DNA of 64,000 bases from Nesterenkonia haasae (GTDB lineage Bacteria > Actinomycetota > Actinomycetes > Actinomycetales > Micrococcaceae). The notes below the pieces were generated by a model. It was not told the origin of the DNA, did no database searches, and was given only the letters and a program-made list of their open reading frames with translations. The stretch covers positions 368,344-432,343 of the forward strand of contig NZ_VFIE01000018.1 in assembly GCF_010119385.1 (NCBI RefSeq). Direction: 5' to 3'. A program made the translations under genes and the position numbers. Within the stretch, counting starts at the first letter, position 1. The number at the start of each line of letters is the position of its first letter. Shown here in pieces: positions 1 through 8,063 of the stretch.

Positions 1-45
1 TCACAGCCGCAGCGCTCTGGCCTCAGCCCATGTGGCGTCGCCCAA

Positions 46-1866
46 TTAGGGGGGCGTTGGCAAGGTTTCGTCAGATCCCGCTGCCCTGTAATTGATTCCG
101 GGCGTTTCCGTGTACCCAATATCAATGGTGCGGGTGGACGAGCCGACGCGTGGGAAATAGCGTTGCAGATAGCGCCTGAGTTCAGGGTCTGCGACGTATA
201 CGTAAGTTCCTTTGATGGCGCGAGTCAGAAGCACCTTGTAGATGTTGATGACGTACTTGAGCAGGTCGTCGTCATCGTAGGTGATGCCCAGTCGCGGGTT
301 GTTCTCCCGGCCCTTCTTGTCATGGTAGTTCGAGCGCACAAAGGTGATCCTCTGTGACAACTCATCAAAAGTGAGGTCAGGACCGATGATGACCCCGGCG
401 TAATTCAGGTCGTACCCCTGAACGGTGTGTATGGACCCGACCTCGTTGACTGAATTCTTCGAGTTGATCCAGTCTTTCGCCACGGAGTTCCACCGCAACT
501 CGTAACCGTCTATTTCGATGTCGAAGGCAGACTTGTCATTTTTGCTAACCCACGGCCACGCGAACCCTGCAACAAGTCTCGCGAGACCGTGCTGCTGGTT
601 CTGAGATTTTATATGTCGGTGCATGGATTCCACGTTGTCGAACATCTGAAGTTCGTACTCGGGGAACTTTTGGGGCTGTGGGTTCTCTGACCACAAGATG
701 GAGCGAATGTAGTCGATATATCGTTCACCCCCACGCACCCTGAGTTGGGATCTGAGACGGTGGAACCGGGACGATCTACTCGCTGATGCGACAAGCTCAG
801 CCCAAGTTTCGTCGGGTATGTCTGCGGGTCTCACGCTTTGTTCAGAGTCTAGGAGCAGTATCTGATGGTCACTTTTGGCCACTATCCAATCGAGCTGCGT
901 ATAAGAATCATCGTCTCGTCCGAAGAGCTTCTTGTTGATTTCAGCGAACTTACGGTTCTGAGCCGGAGATGCTTGATTGGCGCGACGGTTGAGACGATGA
1001 GCTTCGTCCACCACCAAGAGGTCAAAGTGCTCTTCGGAAGACCCGACTTTGAAAGGATTCAGCACCATGGATTTGTGGAGGTCGGGGGTGTTGCGAAAAA
1101 CGTGCTCCACCGAGGCACGCAGAGACTGTTGCGGAATCACAATACCAATGCGTAAGTCCCGGATCTGTTCGCGATGGGAGGCTGTAAAGAACTCGGCGAA
1201 GCGCGCATCGGCATCGTCAGTCACGACTTCGATATCCGCATCTTCAGACGCGGCAATGTCTGCCAGAAGTTTCATCAGGTAGATGGCCACAACGGTCTTT
1301 CCCGTGCCGGGGTCACCTTGGACCACGATCGGGCCATTCCCGCCGTCGCTAAAGAAGCTCCGGACCACATCTTCGACTGCAACAGCCTGGTCCGGGGTCA
1401 GCGCTTTGAATGGTGAGAGCTTGAAAAGGTCATCGTTTTCGATCTCGGGCAGGGTACGCTCGAATGTGCCCCCATATCTGAGCTGCTCGAAAATATCCCG
1501 GAAAAGCTCCCGATAGCTGAAACGGTCGAAGTATTCAGCGTCGATGATTCCCTTGTTTCGATTCAGTAGCGAGTATTTCCCCTCTCCTCCGAGGTACTGA
1601 ATGAGAAACGCCTCGAGGTCTAGGGCGGCGGATTTGTTGAAGGTCTCATCAAGAACGATCTGGACTTGCTCCAACGTACGTTTGCTATCTGATGCCATAT
1701 GCTGGCGCAGACGAGCCGCGACATTGCGAGACTCACCCACGTAAATTCGGCGTCGGTCTCGGAGCGCGTAGACAGCTGGCCAATTCACGTACCGGCCCTT
1801 CTGCCGAGCCAGCTGTTCAAGTGTCTGATCATTGAGCGTGAGAGTTTCGATTCTAAAGCTCGTCAT
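46..1866 (-). CDS. GIY-YIG nuclease / DUF2075 helicase fusion protein
   Basis: A 606-residue protein with two parts. Residues about 28-60 look like a GIY-YIG nuclease core (VYAL near 32 and IYVG near 41, followed by an Arg-rich helix). From about 150 onward it is a DUF2075/Schlafen-type superfamily I helicase-like ATPase: Walker A GDPGTGKT at 184-191 and Walker B VVDEAH near 285-290. Such proteins probably act on nucleic acids in the cytoplasm; the substrate is unknown. I use the ATG at 1866 because the upstream in-frame region is the coding sequence of the MazG-like gene, whose stop overlaps this start by 14 bases. That overlap suggests one operon with translational coupling. Family assignment is from motifs; a defence role is inference. 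Confidence 0.85.
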   Translation of the reverse strand: MTSFRIETLTLNDQTLEQLARQKGRYVNWPAVYALRDRRRIYVGESRNVAARLRQHMASDSKRTLEQVQIVLDETFNKSAALDLEAFLIQYLGGEGKYSLLNRNKGIIDAEYFDRFSYRELFRDIFEQLRYGGTFERTLPEIENDDLFKLSPFKALTPDQAVAVEDVVRSFFSDGGNGPIVVQGDPGTGKTVVAIYLMKLLADIAASEDADIEVVTDDADARFAEFFTASHREQIRDLRIGIVIPQQSLRASVEHVFRNTPDLHKSMVLNPFKVGSSEEHFDLLVVDEAHRLNRRANQASPAQNRKFAEINKKLFGRDDDSYTQLDWIVAKSDHQILLLDSEQSVRPADIPDETWAELVASASRSSRFHRLRSQLRVRGGERYIDYIRSILWSENPQPQKFPEYELQMFDNVESMHRHIKSQNQQHGLARLVAGFAWPWVSKNDKSAFDIEIDGYELRWNSVAKDWINSKNSVNEVGSIHTVQGYDLNYAGVIIGPDLTFDELSQRITFVRSNYHDKKGRENNPRLGITYDDDDLLKYVINIYKVLLTRAIKGTYVYVADPELRRYLQRYFPRVGSSTRTIDIGYTETPGINYRAAGSDETLPTPP

Positions 1867-2173
1867 ACTTCGCGCTCCTGCCCTTGGCTTTGTCGACGGG
1901 GTACTTCGCCTCGGTGCTCTGGAGCTTGGCAAGAATGAGCTCTTCAGGCTCCGAACCGAGTGCATCTGCCAGCAGGAAGCAGTAAGTGAGGACATCGGCA
2001 AGCTCATCCTTCACACGCTCCGTGTCTGGCTGACCATGCCACTGGACGCACTCCAGCAATTCGCCTGACTCCACGGAAACACTCTTAATGAGGTTCTCGA
2101 TCGAGTGGAACTGTTCCCAGTCGCGTGCCCGCATGAACTCTCTGAGTCTGGTGATCGCGCTTTCTTCGCCCAT
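1853..2173 (-). CDS. MazG-like nucleotide pyrophosphohydrolase
   Basis: A 106-residue all-helical protein of the MazG/RS21-C6 type. The two metal-binding helices are visible: an ExxE pattern in VESGELLE and an ExxD pattern in DELADVLTYC, the arrangement that binds Mg2+ in all-alpha NTP pyrophosphatases. Members hydrolyse (d)NTPs, often non-canonical ones, to monophosphate and pyrophosphate. The ATG at 2173 gives a family-length protein; a GTG at 2179 two codons earlier is also possible. The gene is upstream of, and overlaps, the GIY-YIG/DUF2075 gene, so the two are probably made together. In such a pair the enzyme could alter nucleotide pools or clean up products of the nuclease; this is inference. 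Confidence 0.85.
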   Translation of the reverse strand: MGEESAITRLREFMRARDWEQFHSIENLIKSVSVESGELLECVQWHGQPDTERVKDELADVLTYCFLLADALGSEPEELILAKLQSTEAKYPVDKAKGRSAKYDEL

Positions 2174-2347
2174 GGTCACACGCTACCGTGTCGAGACTCC
2201 GGCCGCGGAGACAAGACGTAGGGGGCCGAGTGGCGGCTGACTAGTGACGACACAAATTCCAGTGAGTTATGTCACGGCATTCAATAGGCTAATCTGAGTC
2301 CAGGTTCGCGAGGGGCGGGCTGTCAACGCGACTACCTTTGAGGCCCA

Positions 2348-3292
2348 ATGTCTAGCCACCCTACCCACGCTCACCTACCAGCTCGGCGAACACTGAGGCA
2401 GAGGGTTAAAGCCTGGCCGCTTGCAGGAAAGATCGCAGCCATAGGGTGTGCCATCCCGGTAGGGTTCTTCACGCTACTGGTCGTGCTCGGCATAATTATC
2501 GCGATCGCCGCGCCCGAGCTTGCAGAGTCCGACGAGGCAGCTGCCGAGACAGTCACGGAGACTCCTATACCCACTCCGGTTTCCGCTGCCCCTGAGTCGG
2601 TGACTCCCTCAGCTGAACCCACTGACACTGCATCCGCGACTCCGACTCCACGTTCGAGCGCGACGGCATCTGAGACACCCACGCCCTCCCCCGCACGATC
2701 TCCGTCACCCACCGAGAACCCTCGCGAGGCCTCTGCCGTCGTGACACGAGTGGTTGACGGAGACACTGTGGAAATCGAGGGCGGACAGCGAGTCCGCCTT
2801 CTGGGCATCGACACACCGGAGCAAGGCGAGTGTCATTTCGAGACAGCCTCAGCTCGCATGGCCGAACTCGTCCAGGGCCAAACCGTCACCTTAACCCGGG
2901 ACGGGGAAGACACCGACCGATACGATCGGCTGTTGCGTTACTTGGATGTCGGAAACACCGACGCTGGACTCACACTCATTCAGGAAGGTCTGGCTATCTC
3001 CCGGTATGACTCCCGCGATGGTTACGGCTTCCACACTCGGGAACCACAATACGTCGCAGCAGACTCCGCTACCGCCATGCAAAGCTGTGCGCCACCGCCA
3101 GCACCAGCACCAGCACCAGCACCAGCACCGGAGCAAAACGCCTCAGACTGCGACCCGAACTACACACCGTGCGTGCCGGTGTATCCTCCTGACATCAATT
3201 GCAGCGACATCAGCTTCCCGGTCCGAGTCATAGGTTCGGACGTTCACGGCCTTGACGCCGACAACGACGGTGTAGGTTGCGAAAGCAACTAA
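2348..3292 (+). CDS. membrane-anchored thermonuclease-like protein with Excalibur tail
   Basis: A 314-residue protein with an N-terminal transmembrane or uncleaved signal segment (about 28-55), a Thr/Ser/Pro-rich low-complexity linker (about 60-130), a staphylococcal-nuclease-like domain (about 131-245) and a C-terminal Excalibur calcium-binding motif with the DADNDGVGCE signature. In the nuclease part VVDGDTV and VRLLGIDTPE match the conserved SNase core, and RYDRLLRYL holds a catalytic-type Arg. A short Pro-Ala repeat (about 240-253) separates the domains. It probably cleaves extracellular nucleic acid in a Ca2+-dependent way at the cell surface. SNase-Excalibur pairing is common in Firmicutes and Actinobacteria. 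The gene stands alone. Confidence 0.85.
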   Translation: MSSHPTHAHLPARRTLRQRVKAWPLAGKIAAIGCAIPVGFFTLLVVLGIIIAIAAPELAESDEAAAETVTETPIPTPVSAAPESVTPSAEPTDTASATPTPRSSATASETPTPSPARSPSPTENPREASAVVTRVVDGDTVEIEGGQRVRLLGIDTPEQGECHFETASARMAELVQGQTVTLTRDGEDTDRYDRLLRYLDVGNTDAGLTLIQEGLAISRYDSRDGYGFHTREPQYVAADSATAMQSCAPPPAPAPAPAPAPEQNASDCDPNYTPCVPVYPPDINCSDISFPVRVIGSDVHGLDADNDGVGCESN

Positions 3293-3354
3293 TGCCTCGT
3301 CTGCAGGACAGCGGTCGAAACATCATTCCCCATGCTGTCTCATGCCGACGCCCT

Positions 3355-3483
3355 CTACGACTGAGGGCGGTTGCGATGGTACATCGACAGCGAAGCTAGG
3401 GCCATAGCAACGATCACCATGGCGCCGAACACCAAAGCTGAGATCTGGCCGACGGTGGTCAAGGTTTCAAGTAAATTCTCCAT
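3355..3483 (-). CDS. possible small single-TM membrane protein
   Basis: A 42-codon frame on the minus strand encodes a short soluble start, one hydrophobic stretch of about 20 residues (ISALVFGAMVIVAMALASL) and a basic end (YHRNRPQS), the topology of many small bacterial membrane proteins. It fills most of the otherwise empty 400-base space between the nuclease and lipoprotein genes. The ribosome-binding site is poor: GAGGGG lies only one base from the ATG. It is not a family I recognise and could be chance; the hydrophobic run followed by positive charges is the main support. Confidence 0.35.
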   Translation of the reverse strand: MENLLETLTTVGQISALVFGAMVIVAMALASLSMYHRNRPQS

Positions 3484-3700
3484 ACCCCTCACGCTATGGA
3501 CCCCAGCAGGAAAATGAATCGGCCCGTGGGACCAAAGTCATCTCATCCCCCAGGATGACCCGCCCTGACGCGGATCCAGCGACCCCCAGATAGCGGTCCA
3601 GAGATACCCTCCAAAAAGAATTTCAAAATTTCACCATCCACCTGTGAATCAGCTCCGAACCCGTAGTGACCGAGTTAGCAGATACACAAGGAGATACTTC

Positions 3701-5095
3701 ATGCGGACATCAAAAGTCACTATGGGCGCAGCAACCGGACTGACCCTCGCACTTGCCCTGGCAGCCTGCGGCGACAACAGCGCCGACGCCGACGAGCCAA
3801 TGCCTGAAGAAACCATGCAGGAAGAAACCGAGACTATGGAGGAGGACGAGCAAGACACCGACTCCGACATGGACGAAGACATGGACATGGAAGAAGACGA
3901 CGACGAAATGGACAGCGAGATGGATGAGGAAGAAGACTCCGAGTCTGATGACCTCAGCGCAGTCCAGCCAGAGAGCACAGGCGACCCCTTCGCTGATGCC
4001 CGCACGGCGGCCGTCCACATGCCCATGACCGGTGAAACTTTCGCCACCGGATTCACCGAAGCCCTCGACATCGAAGGCGATCCCCAATCTGAGGCAGCGC
4101 AACTGCGCGGCGAGCTGACTGCCCTGTTCCAGGAGCACGTCTACCTGGCCGGCATCGCCGTAGCCACCGCCTACGAGGCAGGCCCAGACTCCGACGAGTT
4201 TGAACTCGCCACCGAAACTGTGGATGAGAACTCCGTGGCCCTGGCTGACAAAGTCGGCGAATTGGCCGGCGACGACGCCCGCGAGTCCTTCCTGCGCAAT
4301 TGGCGTGAGCACATCGACTACTTCGTCAACTACGCCGTGGCCGCCGAAGCTGGTGACCAAGAAGGAATGGACCAGGCCGTTGCAGATCTGACCGAGTACG
4401 CCGATGGTGTGGGCATGTTCTTTGACCGGATCACAGACGGAGAGCTGCCCGCCGAGGCAGTGACCGAATCCATCAACGGTCACATCGAGACTCTTGCGGC
4501 AGCAGTGGATTCACTCGCTGCCGGTGACCCCGATGCGTTCACCAATCTGAAGGCCGCCGCTGACCACATGGTCATGGGCTCCGCCGTCATGGCAGAGGGC
4601 CTCGCCAACGCCACCGACCTGGAAGGCGATCCCAACGACGACGCCTCCGAACTGCGCAGCGCACTGACCGCCAACCTCAACGAACACGTCTACGTGGCAG
4701 GTATTGCCGTATTCGTCGGCTACACCGATGAAGATGGCCTTGAGTCCGAGGCCTTCGAGGCTGCAGCCGGAGTAGTTGATGACAACGCCGTTGAACTGGC
4801 AGATGCTATCGGTGAGCTTGCCGGTGAGGACCAGCGCGAGCCCTTCCTGGAGCTGTGGCGTGACCACATCGGTTACTTCGTGGACTACGCCGGAGCAGTG
4901 GCAGAGGGCGACGACGACGCCGCCGAGTCAGCTCTGATGGATCTGGATGCCTATCGGTATGACGCTGGTGAGTTCTTCGAGGACATCTCCGGCGGTGAGC
5001 TGCCTGCCGAAGATATCGAAGATGGGTTGAGCATGCATGTGCAGAGCTTGGCCGGCGCCATTGATTCGATGAATGAGGCACTCGTCCAGAACTGA
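3701..5095 (+). CDS. lipoprotein with acidic Met-rich linker and duplicated helical domain
   Basis: A 464-residue lipoprotein. The ATG at 3701 is preceded by AAGGAG eight bases upstream. The signal peptide ends in a lipobox (ALAAC, Cys about residue 23). Mature residues about 30-85 are almost only Asp, Glu, Met and Ser (for example MDEDMDMEEDDDEMD). Two homologous helical domains follow (about 95-265 and 270-455). Each contains an EHVYxAGIAV segment, an R/LxxWRxHIxYFVxYA segment and a GELPAE segment ahead of a conserved helix, so the second is an internal duplication of the first. It is presumably tethered to the outer face of the membrane. I do not recognise a named function; metal or cation binding by the linker is speculation. 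Confidence 0.8.
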   Translation: MRTSKVTMGAATGLTLALALAACGDNSADADEPMPEETMQEETETMEEDEQDTDSDMDEDMDMEEDDDEMDSEMDEEEDSESDDLSAVQPESTGDPFADARTAAVHMPMTGETFATGFTEALDIEGDPQSEAAQLRGELTALFQEHVYLAGIAVATAYEAGPDSDEFELATETVDENSVALADKVGELAGDDARESFLRNWREHIDYFVNYAVAAEAGDQEGMDQAVADLTEYADGVGMFFDRITDGELPAEAVTESINGHIETLAAAVDSLAAGDPDAFTNLKAAADHMVMGSAVMAEGLANATDLEGDPNDDASELRSALTANLNEHVYVAGIAVFVGYTDEDGLESEAFEAAAGVVDDNAVELADAIGELAGEDQREPFLELWRDHIGYFVDYAGAVAEGDDDAAESALMDLDAYRYDAGEFFEDISGGELPAEDIEDGLSMHVQSLAGAIDSMNEALVQN

Positions 5096-5146
5096 GCCCA
5101 TAGCGGCAGGAAGTCCACGCTCCTGCATCGCACATAGAAGTCAGGG

Positions 5147-5190
5147 CCGGTGGCGGATCAATCCGATCCGCTGCCGGTTCTGTTGTGTCT
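5147..5190 (+). terminator. terminator after the duplicated-domain lipoprotein
   Basis: A 13-bp stem (5147-5159 with 5165-5177, including two G-U pairs) with a five-base loop is followed by a T-rich stretch (TTCTGTTGTGTCT). It lies about 50 bases after the lipoprotein stop and between convergent genes, so it probably ends transcription of the lipoprotein gene. Confidence 0.7.
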
Positions 5191-5237
5191 GTGTTGGTGT
5201 GTCTGGGAGTCCCGCGTTGGAGCGGTGTTCGCAGCGC

Positions 5238-5663
5238 TTAGCTGAAGGTCGACTCAGCCTCGGTGAGACTGTCCACCACTTGCCTCGCTCGGTGGTGCAC
5301 GGACGCTAGCTGACCGTTGCTCAGCCTGACCATCGCCTCGGCCTCAGCAGTCGTGGCCAGGTGATTGGCAGCCCGGGACAGCCCGCCGTGCAGGGCGTGG
5401 GCACCCGCTGGGACCTGCATCTCGGTGGCTGGGAACTCTTGCTGGCCGCGACGGCACAGCTCGTACACGCGGGGAAGCTGTTCGGCAAGGTGGTCCCCTA
5501 TGGTGACCAACTCGTTGTAAACGGCGTCGTCCTCCACACCTTCAAGGATCTGGTGGTACCTGTCCAAGCCGCGGACGTAGCGGTCGTGGGCCTGACGCCA
5601 CAGCCCCTTGCCGAGCTCTTGGTCAATCTTCTTGGCTCGACGGCGCACTTTGAACAGCTTCAT
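5238..5663 (-). CDS. conserved hypothetical protein, helical
   Basis: A 141-residue soluble protein, strongly helical and charged, starting MKLFKVRRRAKKIDQ. The frame stays open further upstream, but that part overlaps tRNA-Ser on the other strand, so the ATG at 5663 is the sensible start. It has no transmembrane segment or motif I can name. The pattern of long amphipathic helices with Leu/Val repeats suggests a small helical bundle. It is convergent with the lipoprotein gene and shares the terminator region. Confidence 0.6.
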   Translation of the reverse strand: MKLFKVRRRAKKIDQELGKGLWRQAHDRYVRGLDRYHQILEGVEDDAVYNELVTIGDHLAEQLPRVYELCRRGQQEFPATEMQVPAGAHALHGGLSRAANHLATTAEAEAMVRLSNGQLASVHHRARQVVDSLTEAESTFS

Positions 5664-5753
5664 AGTGCCGACCAGTCTACGGGGCGCGCGGCGAGGACCC
5701 GGTTCGAGCCTGCCGGTCTCTTTGGCGTATAGTAATCTGCCGGACATAGTCCA

Positions 5754-5842
5754 GGTGCGGTGACCGAGCGGCCGAAGGTGACGGTCTTGAAAACCGTTGT
5801 AGGCAACCCCTACCGTGGGTTCGAATCCCACCCGCACCGCCA
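5754..5842 (+). tRNA. tRNA-Ser(UGA)
   Basis: Class II tRNA with a 7-bp acceptor (GGTGCGG with CCGCACC), anticodon loop CTTGAAA giving anticodon TGA, a long variable arm (GTAGGCAACCCCTAC) and a T-arm with GTTCGAATC. Positions 5840-5842 read CCA, so the CCA end may be encoded. Confidence 0.95.
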
Positions 5843-5855
5843 TGTGAAGTTCGAG

Positions 5856-6233
5856 CTACGATCCAGGTGGGATCGGGGTCTGCTGGTATGAGGCTAACCT
5901 CCAGCGGCTCTGCTTCTTCACGTAAACGCTTGTCATCCATGCCTGGAACTCAGGATCTGCACCTTCGCCCCGCCAAGCAGCACCTCGGTACACCAGCACT
6001 GCAGCCGTGTCGCCTGCCGAGATCAGCCGTTCCTGAGATATCTCGTACGCATTCCACGGCGGAGCCTCGTTGAGTGAATCAATGACCTGCTGTCTGTCCA
6101 AGACAAATCCATGAGCCAGCGTCATGACCGCATCCTCAGTCATCATCTCACCGTAGAAGTCCGCACCCGTAGAGTCACACAGGGCTTTCCAGCCCTGGTG
6201 TTCAAGATCTAACAGTTCCGATGCACTCACCAT
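5856..6233 (-). CDS. NTF2-like (SnoaL/DUF4440-type) protein
   Basis: A 125-residue protein with the cone-shaped NTF2-like pattern: an N-terminal helix (SELLDLEHQGWKAL), a second helix with FYGEMMTEDAVMTLAHG, then strands ending in WRLASYQQTPI. Proteins of this shape in actinobacteria are mostly of unknown function; some bind small hydrophobic ligands. The ATG at 6233 has a GGGAGA motif about seven bases upstream. No catalytic residue can be assigned. The upstream region has a tandem direct repeat described separately. Confidence 0.65.
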   Translation of the reverse strand: MVSASELLDLEHQGWKALCDSTGADFYGEMMTEDAVMTLAHGFVLDRQQVIDSLNEAPPWNAYEISQERLISAGDTAAVLVYRGAAWRGEGADPEFQAWMTSVYVKKQSRWRLASYQQTPIPPGS

Positions 6234-6252
6234 TTCGGTTCTCCCTCTCGCG

Positions 6253-6286
6253 ATTGACACTGTTGAAAATCGACACTGTTGAAATC
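6253..6286 (-). promoter_or_regulatory. tandem 13-bp repeat upstream of the NTF2-like gene
   Basis: On the minus strand TTTCAACAGTGTC occurs twice in tandem with about 16-bp spacing, beginning about 20 bases upstream of the NTF2-like start. Tandem sites near a start often bind a regulator; which one is unknown. Confidence 0.4.
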
Positions 6287-6353
6287 TGACGGTGACCTTG
6301 TTGTTGGAATCCCGCACCCACCGCCCATTGTGCCCCAGCGCATATGCCGCGGA

Positions 6354-6677
6354 TCAGAACTTCTCTGGGCGGAGCACCTCCACGTCGCTGAGATAGAGGA
6401 TCATCGCGTAGTTCTCTGAGTAGTGCTCCCGCAGATGCGTGGCCAGTGCCACGGCAGTCTCGGCGTCGCACACGACCTCCACCCTGATGTTCGCACTAGC
6501 CTCCCAACCAGCATTGCGCACCCCATGTTCACCTTTTCCGCGAGCATCGGTAATGGTGTAGCCGTGCGCGCCGAGTCTGTCGATCTCACGCACCAGCGTT
6601 CCCTCCAGGGCGGCCTCGGTGACGATGGTCAGTAGTTTTCTCTTATGAGCATTCACGCTTCTCTCCTTGTCAGCCAT
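6354..6677 (-). CDS. sbtB: SbtB-like PII-family protein
   Basis: A 107-residue ferredoxin-fold protein of the PII superfamily: strand LLTIVTEAALEGTL, the T-loop region ITDARGKGEHGVRN, then NIRVEVVCDAETA and a last strand MILYLSDVEVLRP. In cyanobacteria SbtB binds adenine nucleotides (including cAMP) and controls the bicarbonate transporter SbtA. The Cys-bearing C-terminal loop of some cyanobacterial SbtB proteins is absent here. The start overlaps the stop of the sbtA-like gene by 8 bases, so the two are almost certainly co-translated and work as transporter and regulator. Confidence 0.85.
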   Translation of the reverse strand: MADKERSVNAHKRKLLTIVTEAALEGTLVREIDRLGAHGYTITDARGKGEHGVRNAGWEASANIRVEVVCDAETAVALATHLREHYSENYAMILYLSDVEVLRPEKF

Positions 6678-7602
6678 GCACCAAGGTGGCCATGGCGTGG
6701 TAGATGGGTATGCCGAGCAGGACGTTGAAGGGGAATGTGATGCCGAGGGCAGCCGCCAGCGACAATGTGGGGTTGGCTTCCGGGACTGAAATTCGCATAG
6801 CTGCGGGCACGGCGATGTAGGAGGCGCTGGCGGCCAATGTCGCCAAAATTACCGTCCCACCGAGGGAGAGCCCCAGTACATACGCGGTCGCGGTGCCCAC
6901 CACGGCTGAGAACAGTGGCATGGCAACTCCGAAGCCGACCAGGAACAGGCCGTATCGGCGCAGGCCCGTCAGCTGAGCCGCGGTGATGAGACCCATCTCC
7001 AACAGGAACAGCGCCAGCACGCCTTTGAACAGGTCAACGAAGAGCGGTTCCAGCGGCGTGACACCTTCCGGACCGGCCGCCCAGCCGATGAGCAGACCTC
7101 CGAGCAGAAGCACGATGCCCTTGCCGAGGAACACCTCGTGCATCACAGAGCCCCAGTTCGTAGAACGCGTCACACCCCTGGCCAGAATGATACCGACCAG
7201 GATTGCAGGCACCTCCATGAGCACCAGCAACAGGGGCATGTGCTCTTCGAAAGACACCTGCCGACTGCCCAAATAGGCCACGGCCACCGCATAGGTGCCG
7301 ACACTGACCGACCCGTAGTGAGCAGCAATTGATGCCGCATCCGCACGCTGCAGGCGGCCCAGCTTGCGGAGGATGGGGAAAGCAATCAGTGCGAGGAAGA
7401 ACCCCAGCACCACCACACCCACCATCTGGGGCAGCAACTGCCCCAGCGGTTGTTTCGCCAGCTCGACGCCGCCCTTGAGCCCGATTGCCAGCAGCAGCAC
7501 TATGGTGACGAGCTCGTAGACCGCAGCTGGCAAGCGCAGCTCTGAGCGCAATAGGCCGGCAGATATGCCCAGCACAAAGAAGAGAATGACGGGATCCAGC
7601 AC
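6670..7602 (-). CDS. sbtA: SbtA-like sodium-dependent bicarbonate transporter
   Basis: A 310-residue polytopic membrane protein with about ten transmembrane segments arranged as two halves. Conserved pieces include LAIGLKGGVEL, AAHYGSVSVGTYAVA and VLMEVPAILVGI in the first half and LLEMGLITA plus SASYIAVPAAMR in the second. These match the SbtA family, which brings HCO3- into the cell with Na+. GTG start with GGAAGG about ten bases upstream. In a heterotroph the imported bicarbonate would feed carboxylases or pH balance; this is inference. The sbtB-like gene is directly downstream with overlap, and a winged-helix gene is divergent upstream. Confidence 0.9.
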   Translation of the reverse strand: MLDPVILFFVLGISAGLLRSELRLPAAVYELVTIVLLLAIGLKGGVELAKQPLGQLLPQMVGVVVLGFFLALIAFPILRKLGRLQRADAASIAAHYGSVSVGTYAVAVAYLGSRQVSFEEHMPLLLVLMEVPAILVGIILARGVTRSTNWGSVMHEVFLGKGIVLLLGGLLIGWAAGPEGVTPLEPLFVDLFKGVLALFLLEMGLITAAQLTGLRRYGLFLVGFGVAMPLFSAVVGTATAYVLGLSLGGTVILATLAASASYIAVPAAMRISVPEANPTLSLAAALGITFPFNVLLGIPIYHAMATLVHG

Positions 7603-7725
7603 GCCGGTGAGTCCTTCCAGGAATGTTCAACACCATGGGGTTTCGACAGGGAACCCCAACCAGAGACATAGAATACACGAATATATTGTCATGCATTTCA
7701 TGTCGTATATGGGTTAGGCTGAACC

Positions 7726-8007
7726 ATGGCCGACTGGACCTTTCTCACCAATCACGCTCATGTACTCATATGCGTTTCTCGAGATCCAGGGTTACGGGTC
7801 CGAGAGATCGCTCAAGAGGTGGGGATCACCGAACGCGCCGCCCAGCGGATTCTGGCAGAGCTCATAGAGGCGGGGTACTTGGACAGGGAACGCGATGGGC
7901 GCCGCAACCGGTACCGGGTGCATCCGGAACTACCACTGCGGCACCCGCTGGAGCGCCATCACCGAGTCGGAGAACTGCTTACCGCCCTGAAGGACGACGA
8001 CGAATAG
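7726..8007 (+). CDS. winged-helix transcription regulator (MarR/ArsR-like)
   Basis: A 93-residue winged-helix protein. Residues about 10-65 show the classic pattern: LRVREIAQEVG as helix 2, ITERAAQRILAELIEAGYL as the recognition helix, then a wing with DRERDGRRNRYRV. The C-terminal segment (PLRHPLERHHRVGELLTAL) may help dimerisation. It has no ligand domain or metal-binding cysteines. It is divergent from sbtA/sbtB across a 123-base AT-rich space, which suggests it controls that pair and itself, though this is inference from position only. Confidence 0.8.
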   Translation: MADWTFLTNHAHVLICVSRDPGLRVREIAQEVGITERAAQRILAELIEAGYLDRERDGRRNRYRVHPELPLRHPLERHHRVGELLTALKDDDE

Positions 8008-8063
8008 ACGCGTGAGAGTCAGGACCTTCTCCGGACAAGAGCGAAGAACCCTGGGGCAGTTCC

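Noticed and set aside
3091..3130. Repeat-like CCAGCA units in the nuclease gene as a possible CRISPR or satellite
   Set aside because: They are a short Pro-Ala linker in frame inside the coding sequence; there are no spacers.
3660..4480. Long reading frames on the minus strand opposite the acidic lipoprotein gene
   Set aside because: They are mirror frames created by biased codon use of the Asp/Glu/Met-rich plus-strand gene and lack ribosome sites.
7668..7725. Possible palindromic operator (CATG-N5-CATG) in front of the winged-helix gene
   Set aside because: CATG is self-complementary and the flanks do not extend the symmetry; too weak to list as a site.
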